Shown: positions 16,738 to 22,639 of the stretch, one piece after another | How the letters are laid out: every line of letters begins with the position of its first letter | Position numbering within the stretch: position 1 is the stretch's first letter | From: JBFMAE01 sp040756085 | GTDB taxonomy: Bacteria; Desulfobacterota; BSN033; UBA1163 | Direction of reading: 5' to 3' | DNA: 29,446 nt | NCBI GenBank assembly: GCA_040756085.1 | Contig: JBFMAE010000030.1 | Coordinates: forward strand, 1 to 29,446 | The notes under the pieces: model-generated | Told to the model about the DNA's origin: nothing | The model's input: only the letters and a program-made list of their open reading frames with translations | Database searches by the model: none | Program-made: the position numbers and the translations under genes

Positions 16738-16754
16738 TTGACTGGTCAGTCTAT
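16738..16754. promoter_or_regulatory. Second TetR-type operator
   Basis: TTGACTGGTCAGTCTAT contains GACTG-GT-CAGTC (16740-16751) and matches 13 of 17 bases of the site at 15658-15674. It lies between the TetR remnant and the plus-strand gene at 17021, with no gene start close by. Confidence 0.55.
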
Positions 16755-17020
16755 TTTTATCAAACTTAATAAACTCTGTCAAGAAAAAATTTTCAGACCC
16801 GATTCGAGCTTGGATTTCTTTCGGTAGATGATCGAGAATATTTAAAAAAATATAATGAGATTGAACTCTTACGCTATTTTATTGAGGGGTAAACATTCCG
16901 TACTCTTCGTTACATTACATTTTGTGAGGGCAAGGGCACAGCGCCGGTGAGCTTGGGGGGTGTTAGGCAAGATTCCGGAGGTAATTCTGAGCATCCTGCC
17001 ATCGAAAGGAGAAAAAAACT

Positions 17021-17308
17021 ATGGAGACCGGAATGATTCAAGCAATTGAGTTTGAAACAACTCAAACCAACGACCCAAGAGAAGCGAAGCTGAAGGACAT
17101 CATCGAAAAGGGGAAGGCGTGCCTTCACAAAACCATCGAAGAGATCCAACACGAGTTTACTATCCGAAAGGACATGGCAGTAAGACCGACCGCTATCGAC
17201 CTCCTTGTCCAAGATCACAAAATCCAACCCGTGATCCGAGAAGAAGCCTATGATCTTACGGACCACAGCCAGGGCCAAATGCTAACCCGAGCTAGCATCC
17301 CTGCCTAG
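17021..17308 (+). CDS. Hypothetical protein, frameshifted and truncated
   Basis: 95 codons from ATG 17021, preceded by GAAAGGAGA. The product is charged and helical (MIQAIEFETTQTNDPREAKL, DIIEKGKACLHKTIEEIQHE) with no recognised family. It stops at 17308, but a shifted frame continues at once with HPCLVCQKLMDLEENELLSR and NLKRLTERIEDGRI to about 17400. One lost base near 17297 would explain this, and a CxxC pair lies just past the break. After about 17408 the sequence becomes the antisense of a TIGR04076 relic, so the 3' end is gone. It is the only plus-strand gene in the region and is preceded by a G-rich leader (16925-17000) in which no known riboswitch was recognised. Confidence 0.5.
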   Translation: METGMIQAIEFETTQTNDPREAKLKDIIEKGKACLHKTIEEIQHEFTIRKDMAVRPTAIDLLVQDHKIQPVIREEAYDLTDHSQGQMLTRASIPA

Positions 17309-17407
17309 TTTGCCAAAAGCTGATGGACCTCGAAGAGAACGAGCTGTTATCGAGGAATCTAAAACGATTGACCGAGAGAATTGAAGATGGTCGAATCCTG
17401 CTCCGTC

Positions 17408-17628
17408 GAGTCGGCACCACCATCAAAGTAAATCTTATCACCGACCTTATATCCGCTGTCACAACCACGTGATTCAATAATTTCCGCAACAATCGTTTTA
17501 TTCAGCATCACAGCCGTTTTTGATAAGACATCTTCATTCCTTGGGTTCTCTCTGAACTGTTTCATCTCTTCGTCATTGTAACCCAGATGCTGCTGAACAC
17601 ATTTCCAAGTTTTTTCATCTCACTTCAT
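17408..17628 (-). pseudogene. 5' part of a TIGR04076-like gene
   Basis: ATG 17628 after GGGAGG reads MK, then TGA, then DEKTWKCVQQHLGYNDEEMK and onward to KVGDKIYFDGG. It parallels the 11642-12080 copy (MKLDEKTWKTFQQHLGYNDE). The third codon, Leu in that copy, is TGA here. Homology ends near 17408, where unrelated plus-strand sequence joins. The conserved CPKR-C half is absent. Confidence 0.8.
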
Positions 17629-17741
17629 TTCTTTCCTCCCTTTAAATTTAGTCTCGGATAAGATTCATTAACTCCCTTTTTGATCAATTGAAATATCCCA
17701 TTCCGGTTTAAAGTTTGAGTACGGTGTGGTTCGCCAGAGAA

Positions 17742-18225
17742 CTAGGCCTTATTGCTCTTTTTCTTTTTGTTGCGCACAGGTTCATCCGCCATGGCGGGCA
17801 TGGACATAAGCGTCATCAAGGACGTTGCACACAATTTTTCGATTCCATTCTTAACGGCGAAGACTTCACTCCTGCAGACCGTTAAAGCTCTTCCTGGTTT
17901 TACAACTTGTGCACGACCTATCAATAAATCACCATCTCCAGGAGCAACAAGGTTCAGTTTATACTCCACCGTTAATATTGATGACTCAGCTCCCATCAAA
18001 CTGTAAGCAGCATAGCCTCCTGTATTATCCGCAATAGTACCAGTAACTCCTGTATGGAAAGAAACCATGTTGCTGAGAAAGTTCTTTCTTATATGGAAGG
18101 TGCATCTTACAGTATCCGGGTTTCACTTCAACAGGTTTTGCTCCAATGAATTTCATAAACCCCTGGCGTAAGAAACTTTCTCTCACTTTTATTTCATAGT
18201 TTGGATCTAAGGACTTAAATGACAT
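17742..18225 (-). pseudogene. PaaI-type thioesterase, frameshifted duplicate
   Basis: Starts at ATG 18225 with GGGGAGGTAA upstream, like the intact copy at 14284-14766. Residues 1-55 match (MSFKSLDPNYEIKVRESFLR to SQQHGFF), then one extra base in the stretch encoding HGFFH shifts the frame near 18064. The remainder continues in another frame (GVTGTIADNTGGYAAYSLMG to the lysine-rich tail) ending at 17742. The break falls right at the catalytic HG-F region, so both halves should be inactive. Confidence 0.85.
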
Positions 18226-18313
18226 CCAGTTACCTCCCCAATAATCGAATTTTAACTTCAGAAAGAGAATAATGTTTCCCCCTTAAATTGCCTTTACTGT
18301 TCTACTCCTTACT

Positions 18314-19087
18314 TCACATATAAGGGCAGACAGAGATGCATTGAATACATCGGTACATGGAGTGGTCATCCACTGCCGTGAGATGGTGGTCATCCACTGC
18401 CGTGAGATGGTTGATCATCTGGACGTCTTCGGAATTGAAGTTGCCGGCTTTCATCAAATTTGAAAAGATAGGGCTTCTCATCGAATGCTTAACACATGCA
18501 ACCCTATCTACCTTCCCACTTTTATCAATGGCCTTGACCGGACATTGTTCTTGGCAAGCAAAACATTCTTCAGGACATCCTTTTTCATCTTTCTCTGGCC
18601 AAGCGATAGTGGGTAATGATGCTGTGGTAACAATCCCACCCAGTAACAGCTTGGGGCCGTATTTAGAACTAAAGAGCAATCCATTTTTGCCCACCCTTCC
18701 AATACCTACTGCTTCAGCCATTTTTACTAAACCCATATATCCCCAGAAATCACCCTTTCCCTTTATGTCGTAAGGGAAACAGCCATAGACAGGTACAGCA
18801 ATTTCACCCTTCTCTTCGAGGATACCCGCAACCCGCATCAACACTCCGTCTATGTTCCGGTAATAAATATTAGCAGCCTTCCAATACATCCATTCTGACC
18901 TCTTCTCAGATTTAAATATCCCTTTAGGAACAGGTATTCCCAAGCATAATATGCTTTTTGCTGAAGCAAGCATATCCGAAGGTCTGTAACCTGATGGCTC
19001 ATTTTCAAGCGATGCAGCTTTGGCTATGCCAAAAATAATATTATTTTGTAGAAAAAATTTTTTCAATTCTTCTGCTATCTTCTTCAT
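18314..19087 (-). CDS. QueG-like double-[4Fe-4S] protein 2
   Basis: 257 residues from ATG 19087. Same family as 15736-16503: C171-x3-C175-x2-C178-x3-C182 (CPEECFACQEQC), C198 in DRVACVKH and C247-x2-C250-x3-C254 (CIQCISVC), plus GIGRVGKNGLLFSSKYGPKL. The N-terminal portion YRPSDMLASAKSILCLGIPV is usual for epoxyqueuosine-reductase-like proteins. Residues 227-242 are an 8-residue tandem duplication (HLTAVDDH twice), encoded by an exact 24-bp repeat. Probably a cytosolic electron-transfer protein; not the true tRNA enzyme, since it is shorter. It follows the M24 peptidase gene across a palindromic repeat. Confidence 0.85.
   Translation of the reverse strand: MKKIAEELKKFFLQNNIIFGIAKAASLENEPSGYRPSDMLASAKSILCLGIPVPKGIFKSEKRSEWMYWKAANIYYRNIDGVLMRVAGILEEKGEIAVPVYGCFPYDIKGKGDFWGYMGLVKMAEAVGIGRVGKNGLLFSSKYGPKLLLGGIVTTASLPTIAWPEKDEKGCPEECFACQEQCPVKAIDKSGKVDRVACVKHSMRSPIFSNLMKAGNFNSEDVQMINHLTAVDDHHLTAVDDHSMYRCIQCISVCPYM
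18363..18410. repeat. 24-bp exact tandem duplication
   Basis: Two adjacent identical 24-bp units (18363-18386 and 18387-18410, each beginning TGGTCATCCACTGCC) lie inside the QueG-like gene 18314-19087. They add eight residues in frame just before the last [4Fe-4S] motif, so the gene stays open. Confidence 0.9.
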
Positions 19088-19106
19088 TTCGGATCCCTTT
19101 TCTTAT

Positions 19107-19206
19107 TTACCCCGTCAGAAATAATGCCCCGCCGCTCTGTAGCGGGGTTAGATTTTAGAATAATTCCGGTGGGGTTTAATCTCCCGCTGGAATTTCTAAC
19201 GGGTTT
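19107..19206. repeat. Palindromic REP/MITE-like element, ~100 bp
   Basis: The ends TTACCCCGTCAGAAAT (left) and ATTTCTAACGGGTTTA (right) are inverted copies with about three mismatches. Inside lie further hairpins (CCCCGC-CGCTCTGTA-GCGGGG at 19127-19146, and TTAGA/TCTAA and CCGG-rich arms). It fills the gap between the M24 peptidase and QueG-like genes, and its right end overlaps the peptidase stop codon. It could also serve as an RNA stem that ends or stabilises transcripts. Confidence 0.65.
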
Positions 19207-20380
19207 ACTCAATCTCAAAAAGCTCTCTGGGGGTTTTGGTCAATAATTTATTCCTTTCCCCAACCAGAATCATGTCTTCGAGCTTAACCACCCCGAACTT
19301 TTCATCCATCATGTGCATATCCAATGCAAGCACAAAGCCATCTGAAATTATTGAATGGTCATAGTCAGATAGGATGGGCAGCTCATTGATCTCAAGGCCT
19401 ACACCATGGCCGATGATCTTTGACTTCCGCCCATTCCCAAAATTTAAAAACGGTTTGCCGACCTGGCATTCCTCTGCTTTCTTAACAGCCATTTTATATA
19501 TTTCAGAACATTTCATCCCTGGGGTGATATGGTCTATAAGGTAATTAGCGATCTCTTTTAAGGATTGGAATAGTTTCTTCGTTCCATCCTTTGCCTTTCC
19601 GAGGATATAGGTTCTTGTCTGGTCAGCATGGTATCCTTCAACAAGTACAGGGATATCTACAACAATTAAATCTCCCCTTCTAATCTTCCTACGAGAGGGT
19701 CCCGAGGGGACGGAAGCGCTCAACCCAATTCCAGTGATCGAGTAGACCACACCGCTGATCTGATAAAGGTTAGGTCCAGATGCTAACGGCCCCCTGCTCA
19801 TGAAGAAATCGGGCTGCCGGATGAAGAAGATCCCCTCATGCCCTGCCAGCCTGTGGGCATCTTCGACTGCAGCAGCCAATTCAAGTTCAGTCAACCCCTC
19901 TTTCAATACGGATAAAGCCCTTTCATGGCCTTTATGGATTGTGGTGCATGCTTTTTTGATAGCCTTAATTTCAAAGGCATCCTTCCTCTTTCTCTGACTC
20001 AGAATGAAGGGAGAAATGTCCACAATTTTAAATCCATTAAAAATCTTTCTGAGCTCTAAGAAACGATTTACAGGGAGAACATCCAATTCGGTGCCAATCT
20101 TTCTTCCTCTTCCAACCATTGGTGAAATCTCTTTAAAGACATTCTCAAGATGTCTTTCCTCTTTAATATTTTCTTTTCCGATTTGTGCCTCACGAAGGGC
20201 AAAATCAAAACCAGCCCTCACAAACAGGCAGTAATGTTGGGGTGAAACAAAAAAGTAAGAAGGTTGAGATGTTCCTGTGTAATAGAAAACATCCCTGGAA
20301 TAGAATAAAAGGACTCCAGAAAGATTATTGCTTTTGATTATCTCTTGTAGGGTTTTTATTCTCTTTATATTTTCTAACAT
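19205..20380 (-). CDS. M24-family metallopeptidase (Xaa-Pro aminopeptidase-like)
   Basis: 391 residues from ATG 20380 with GAAGGAAC upstream. The N-terminal creatinase-type domain (about 1-130) precedes the pita-bread catalytic domain. The five metal ligands can be placed at D242 (VVDIPVL), D253 (HADQTRT), H325 (GHGVGLE), E333 (INELP) and E368 (KLEDM). It would remove N-terminal residues next to proline, or act on another amide or creatine-like bond; members of this family vary. Cytosolic. It lies 68 bases after the metallo-beta-lactamase gene on the same strand, under probable MarR control. Confidence 0.9.
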   Translation of the reverse strand: MLENIKRIKTLQEIIKSNNLSGVLLFYSRDVFYYTGTSQPSYFFVSPQHYCLFVRAGFDFALREAQIGKENIKEERHLENVFKEISPMVGRGRKIGTELDVLPVNRFLELRKIFNGFKIVDISPFILSQRKRKDAFEIKAIKKACTTIHKGHERALSVLKEGLTELELAAAVEDAHRLAGHEGIFFIRQPDFFMSRGPLASGPNLYQISGVVYSITGIGLSASVPSGPSRRKIRRGDLIVVDIPVLVEGYHADQTRTYILGKAKDGTKKLFQSLKEIANYLIDHITPGMKCSEIYKMAVKKAEECQVGKPFLNFGNGRKSKIIGHGVGLEINELPILSDYDHSIISDGFVLALDMHMMDEKFGVVKLEDMILVGERNKLLTKTPRELFEIE

Positions 20381-20448
20381 GAAGTTCCTTCACTTTGTTT
20401 AAACTTTTTCTCTCATCACTACATTTTATCTCAGGATCACCTCGCTCT

Positions 20449-21369
20449 TTAAGGATGAACGGTTGTATGGTAATATCCATCCTTGATGAATACAATATTT
20501 CTTTCAATGAGCTCTTCCATGATTTCATCAAATTTTTCCTGATATCTGCCTTCAAAATATAAATCCACCACTGCTTTAAACCAATGTGTGGTCAACAGAT
20601 AGTTAAAAAAATCGTCCTTGGGATAACCCTTTTTCATCAACAAGACCCAAATGAGGATCTTCTTGAGATGGTCTTGCCCCAATTTAGCAGGGTTTTTCAT
20701 AAAATTCTCTAATCTACGTATACATCTTTCCATGGCCCTTTTCGGGTTGCAAATGATCCCGCCATGACCGGGATAGATGGTTTGGATATTCAAGGAGGAA
20801 ATTTTCTTTAGAGATTCCTTTGCCACAGAAGGTGCATCTTTCCCCTCCACGATTGTATTGAGAACGCCTGTATCTCCGTCCCAAAGGGCATCCGAAGAGA
20901 TGAGAAATCGCTCTTCAGGGCTATAAAGTGAGATTCCTCCTCGGGCATGGCCTGGAGTATGAATAACCTCTAATTCCAAATCATCGAGATAGATTTTCCT
21001 TCCGTCCTCTAAGGGAATGCCCACAGGGAAAAATTCTGCCTCCTGATCATAGAATCGATACCAGGTCGCCCAATCATCTCTGGATTCAATCGATTGCTTA
21101 TCAACCCAGTGGATGGCAATCAGACATCCTGATATTTCTTGAATCCTTTTATTACCGCCGATATGGTCGCAATGGCTGTGGGTGCTTACGATCAGGTCGA
21201 TGGAACTGAGATCGACCCCTGTCGCCTCAATCAATTTTTTCGTTTCCTCGAAATCTCTGATATAACCTGTATCAATGAGTATCTTGCCTCCTCCATTAAA
21301 GACGAAGTGATTGGCATTCAACCATCCCCGTTGAATAAAGAATAGATTTTTTGAAATCTCCTTGATCAT
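20449..21369 (-). CDS. Metallo-beta-lactamase-fold hydrolase
   Basis: Counting from ATG 21369 the protein has 306 residues. Zinc ligands are H64-x-H66-x-D68-H69 (STHSHCDHIGG), with later His in HTPGHARGG, Asp in ISSDALWDGD and His in YPGHGG, the full glyoxalase-II-like set. A C-terminal helical domain of about 90 residues (KILIWVLLMKKGYPKDDFF) is of the type that follows this fold in thioesterase-like members. The frame also reaches TTG 21417, overlapping the MarR gene; no strong ribosome site decides between them. It lies in the MarR operon. Substrate unknown. Confidence 0.88.
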   Translation of the reverse strand: MIKEISKNLFFIQRGWLNANHFVFNGGGKILIDTGYIRDFEETKKLIEATGVDLSSIDLIVSTHSHCDHIGGNKRIQEISGCLIAIHWVDKQSIESRDDWATWYRFYDQEAEFFPVGIPLEDGRKIYLDDLELEVIHTPGHARGGISLYSPEERFLISSDALWDGDTGVLNTIVEGKDAPSVAKESLKKISSLNIQTIYPGHGGIICNPKRAMERCIRRLENFMKNPAKLGQDHLKKILIWVLLMKKGYPKDDFFNYLLTTHWFKAVVDLYFEGRYQEKFDEIMEELIERNIVFIKDGYYHTTVHP

Positions 21370-21391
21370 ATGAGTGAATTCATATAAATGT

Positions 21392-21817
21392 TTATGAAAA
21401 TTTATTGAAAGCTCCAATCAATATCTTTTTGAAAGCCTCAATTTCCTCATTGGAGTACCCTTCTTTTATTTGTTCGTTTAGCCTCTTAACAATTGGTAAT
21501 GCCTTGTTAGCTACTGTCTTTCCCTTCTCAGTGATATGAACTAAGTAAACACGCCGGTCATTGGGATGATCAGATCGTTTCACATAACCCAGTTTTTCCA
21601 ATCGATCAATCAAGCCCGTGACAGTCGGATTCTCTAACATTAACCCCTGACTAATTTGAGTTAAGCTTAAACCATCATTCTTTTGAAGGAAAAAAAGAAG
21701 CATCACCTGGATCGGAGTCACCTCTATACCGCTTTCAGAAAAAGATTTTTGAAGGTTGATTATAAGTTTTTGATATACCTTAGAAATTAAGAAGATAAGG
21801 CGGTCTTCTAATGGCAT
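21392..21817 (-). CDS. MarR-family transcriptional regulator
   Basis: 141 residues with the winged helix-turn-helix: LTQISQGLMLENPTVTGLID, RLEKLGYVKRSDHPNDRRVY (wing with DxRR), then VHITEKGKTVANKA. First in a minus-strand group with the metallo-beta-lactamase hydrolase, the M24 peptidase and the QueG-like protein. Its own promoter contains a perfect palindrome, so it probably represses itself and those genes. The ligand is unknown. Confidence 0.9.
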   Translation of the reverse strand: MPLEDRLIFLISKVYQKLIINLQKSFSESGIEVTPIQVMLLFFLQKNDGLSLTQISQGLMLENPTVTGLIDRLEKLGYVKRSDHPNDRRVYLVHITEKGKTVANKALPIVKRLNEQIKEGYSNEEIEAFKKILIGAFNKFS

Positions 21818-21843
21818 AAATTAACCTCTTTAACAGATTTTTA

Positions 21844-21879
21844 TATGCTAATATTTAGCATACTAAATAATTTTGTCAA
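21844..21879 (-). promoter_or_regulatory. MarR promoter with palindromic operator
   Basis: TATGCTAATATTTAGCATA (21844-21862) is a perfect 8-bp inverted repeat with a 3-base centre. On the minus strand, TTGACA (21879-21874) and TAAATA (21857-21852), 16 bp apart, place the -10 box in the middle of the operator. This is typical of autorepression by a MarR dimer. Confidence 0.8.
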
Positions 21880-21890
21880 GTAAAAATTAA

Positions 21891-22154
21891 GGGTCTGTCC
21901 TGATTTACTCGCTACTCAAGATTTTCACAAAGGAAGTTTGAGGTAAAGAATGATTTGAAGAAGTCTTGAAATAAAGTGTTACAATAATCGATTCAAAAGG
22001 CATATTTTATCGCTGAGGGAGATCTTTATTGGGAATAGATTCTTCACATAGATCCTCTTCGCGATGTACATTCAGCGAGTAATTTGGGAAAGATGCAAAT
22101 TATGAGAATTATCAAGGTATTGAAAAGAAATTAGCGAGTAAAGTGGGAAAGACC
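21891..22154. mobile_element. IS21-like terminal sequences or MITE
   Basis: The left end GGGTCTGTCCTGATTTACTCGCT is an inverted imperfect copy of the right end AGCGAGTAAAGTGGGAAAGACC (22133-22154). A third copy, AGCGAGTAATTTGGGAAAGA, lies inside at 22074-22093. Repeated GCGAGTAA-TGGGAAA boxes near the ends are reminiscent of IS21-family termini. No transposase is present, so this is a deletion derivative. It directly precedes the promoter of the ior/trp operon. Confidence 0.5.
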
Positions 22155-22166
22155 TAAAAAATTTTC

Positions 22167-22195
22167 TTGACAAGGTTTTTGAAATTTGTTATAGG
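22167..22195 (+). promoter_or_regulatory. Promoter of the ior/trp operon
   Basis: TTGACA at 22167-22172 and TATAGG at 22190-22195 are 17 bp apart. Transcription would begin near 22202, just ahead of the Trp leader peptide at 22215. Confidence 0.75.
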
Positions 22196-22214
22196 ACCAT
22201 ATAATTTTAAGGGA

Positions 22215-22307
22215 ATGATTAGAGTGAAAGAGATTTTTAGATTAAAGAAAGGCAATTGGTGGTGCTGGGAGAAAAAAGTGATGGAGGTCTGCCCAGCGCC
22301 ATTATAA
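22215..22307 (+). CDS. Tryptophan leader peptide upstream of iorAB
   Basis: A 30-residue ORF, MIRVKEIFRLKKGNWWCWEK then KVMEVCPAPL, with Trp codons at 22257, 22260 and 22266 (Trp-Trp-Cys-Trp). AAGGGA precedes ATG 22215 directly; GTG 22224 in the same frame, nine bases from that site, may be the real start. Three Trp codons in so short a peptide, followed by competing hairpins and a terminator, identify an attenuator leader. The peptide itself is expected to have no function; the stalling of the ribosome at Trp codons is the signal. Confidence 0.85.
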   Translation: MIRVKEIFRLKKGNWWCWEKKVMEVCPAPL

Positions 22308-22384
22308 CCGTTTGAATTGAAATGAAGGCCATGGGTGGCTTCCCTGCCTGCGGCAGGCAGGCCAGTTTCCCATGGCCTTTTTTA
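22257..22384 (+). promoter_or_regulatory. Trp attenuator ahead of iorAB
   Basis: The segment covering the Trp codons (22257-22269, TGGTGGTGCTGGG) pairs with 22292-22304 (CCCAGCGCCATTA) over 13 positions, counting wobble pairs. The same 3' strand, as CTGCCCAGCGCC (22289-22300), can instead pair with GGCCATGGGTGG (22327-22338), the first arm of the terminator, with 10 of 12 pairs. The terminator stem is AAGGCCATGGG (22325-22335) with CCCATGGCCTT (22369-22379) and a T run. This is the E. coli trp-type 1:2, 2:3, 3:4 design: Trp starvation stalls the ribosome, frees strand 2 and lets transcription into iorA proceed. Confidence 0.85.
22325..22384 (+). terminator. Rho-independent terminator of the ior attenuator
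   Basis: An 11-bp perfect stem (AAGGCCATGGG/CCCATGGCCTT) is followed by TTTTTATTTTT. Its loop carries another nested palindrome, CTGCCTG-CGG-CAGGCAG (22344-22360), and TGGC/GCCA pairs, so the whole hairpin is long and stable. Confidence 0.85.
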
Positions 22385-22413
22385 TTTTTACCTCTTCTTC
22401 GCAGATTAAATTC

Positions 22414-22446
22414 AAAAAAGGCTATGGACAATATCCATAGCCTTTT
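22414..22446 (+). terminator. Second terminator hairpin before the first structural gene
   Basis: AAAAAAGGCTATGG (22414-22427) pairs with CCATAGCCTTTTTT (22433-22446) around a six-base centre, and a T run follows. A-rich and T-rich flanks make it usable in both directions. It lies 5 bases before the ribosome site of the small ORF at 22466 and may tighten the attenuation. Confidence 0.8.
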
Positions 22447-22465
22447 TTATTTCAGGAGGTGAGGG

Positions 22466-22639
22466 ATGATCAGGCAAGAGATTGTGGTCTGTCAAAAATG
22501 TGGATCTCTTAAGGAATTAAGCGACGAATGTGAGTGTTCTCACGAGAAGGAAAAAACTATTTCATCGAAATCTGAAAGAAAAGCTGGCAACGGTGGAGGG
22601 AAAATTGAACACCAGAGGAAGAGTTCTATTGGGAAATGA
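22466..22639 (+). CDS. Small cysteine-rich (zinc-ribbon-like) protein
   Basis: 57 codons from ATG 22466, which has CAGGAGGTGAGGG upstream, the best ribosome site of this operon. The product starts MIRQEIVVCQKCGSLKELSD with C9-x2-C12 and a second pair C22-x-C24 followed by His, a possible metal site. The rest is basic and low-complexity. It ends inside the start of iorA in another frame, by 35 bases if iorA begins at TTG 22605, which allows translational coupling. No family recognised. Alternatively the first 30 codons are the true N-terminus of a fused protein broken by a frameshift; I think a separate small gene is more likely. Confidence 0.6.
   Translation: MIRQEIVVCQKCGSLKELSDECECSHEKEKTISSKSERKAGNGGGKIEHQRKSSIGK

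Noticed and set aside
16915..17015. G-rich leader before 17021 as a c-di-GMP or cobalamin riboswitch
   Set aside because: Conserved core boxes of those riboswitches could not be placed.
17610..17628. UGA codon in the TIGR04076 relic as selenocysteine
   Set aside because: The matching residue in the sister copy is Leu, not Cys, and the gene is truncated.
22530..22604. GTG 22530 as iorA start
   Set aside because: No ribosome site, adds a non-family basic extension and would overlap the small ORF by 110 bases; TTG 22605 fits better, though it is not proven.
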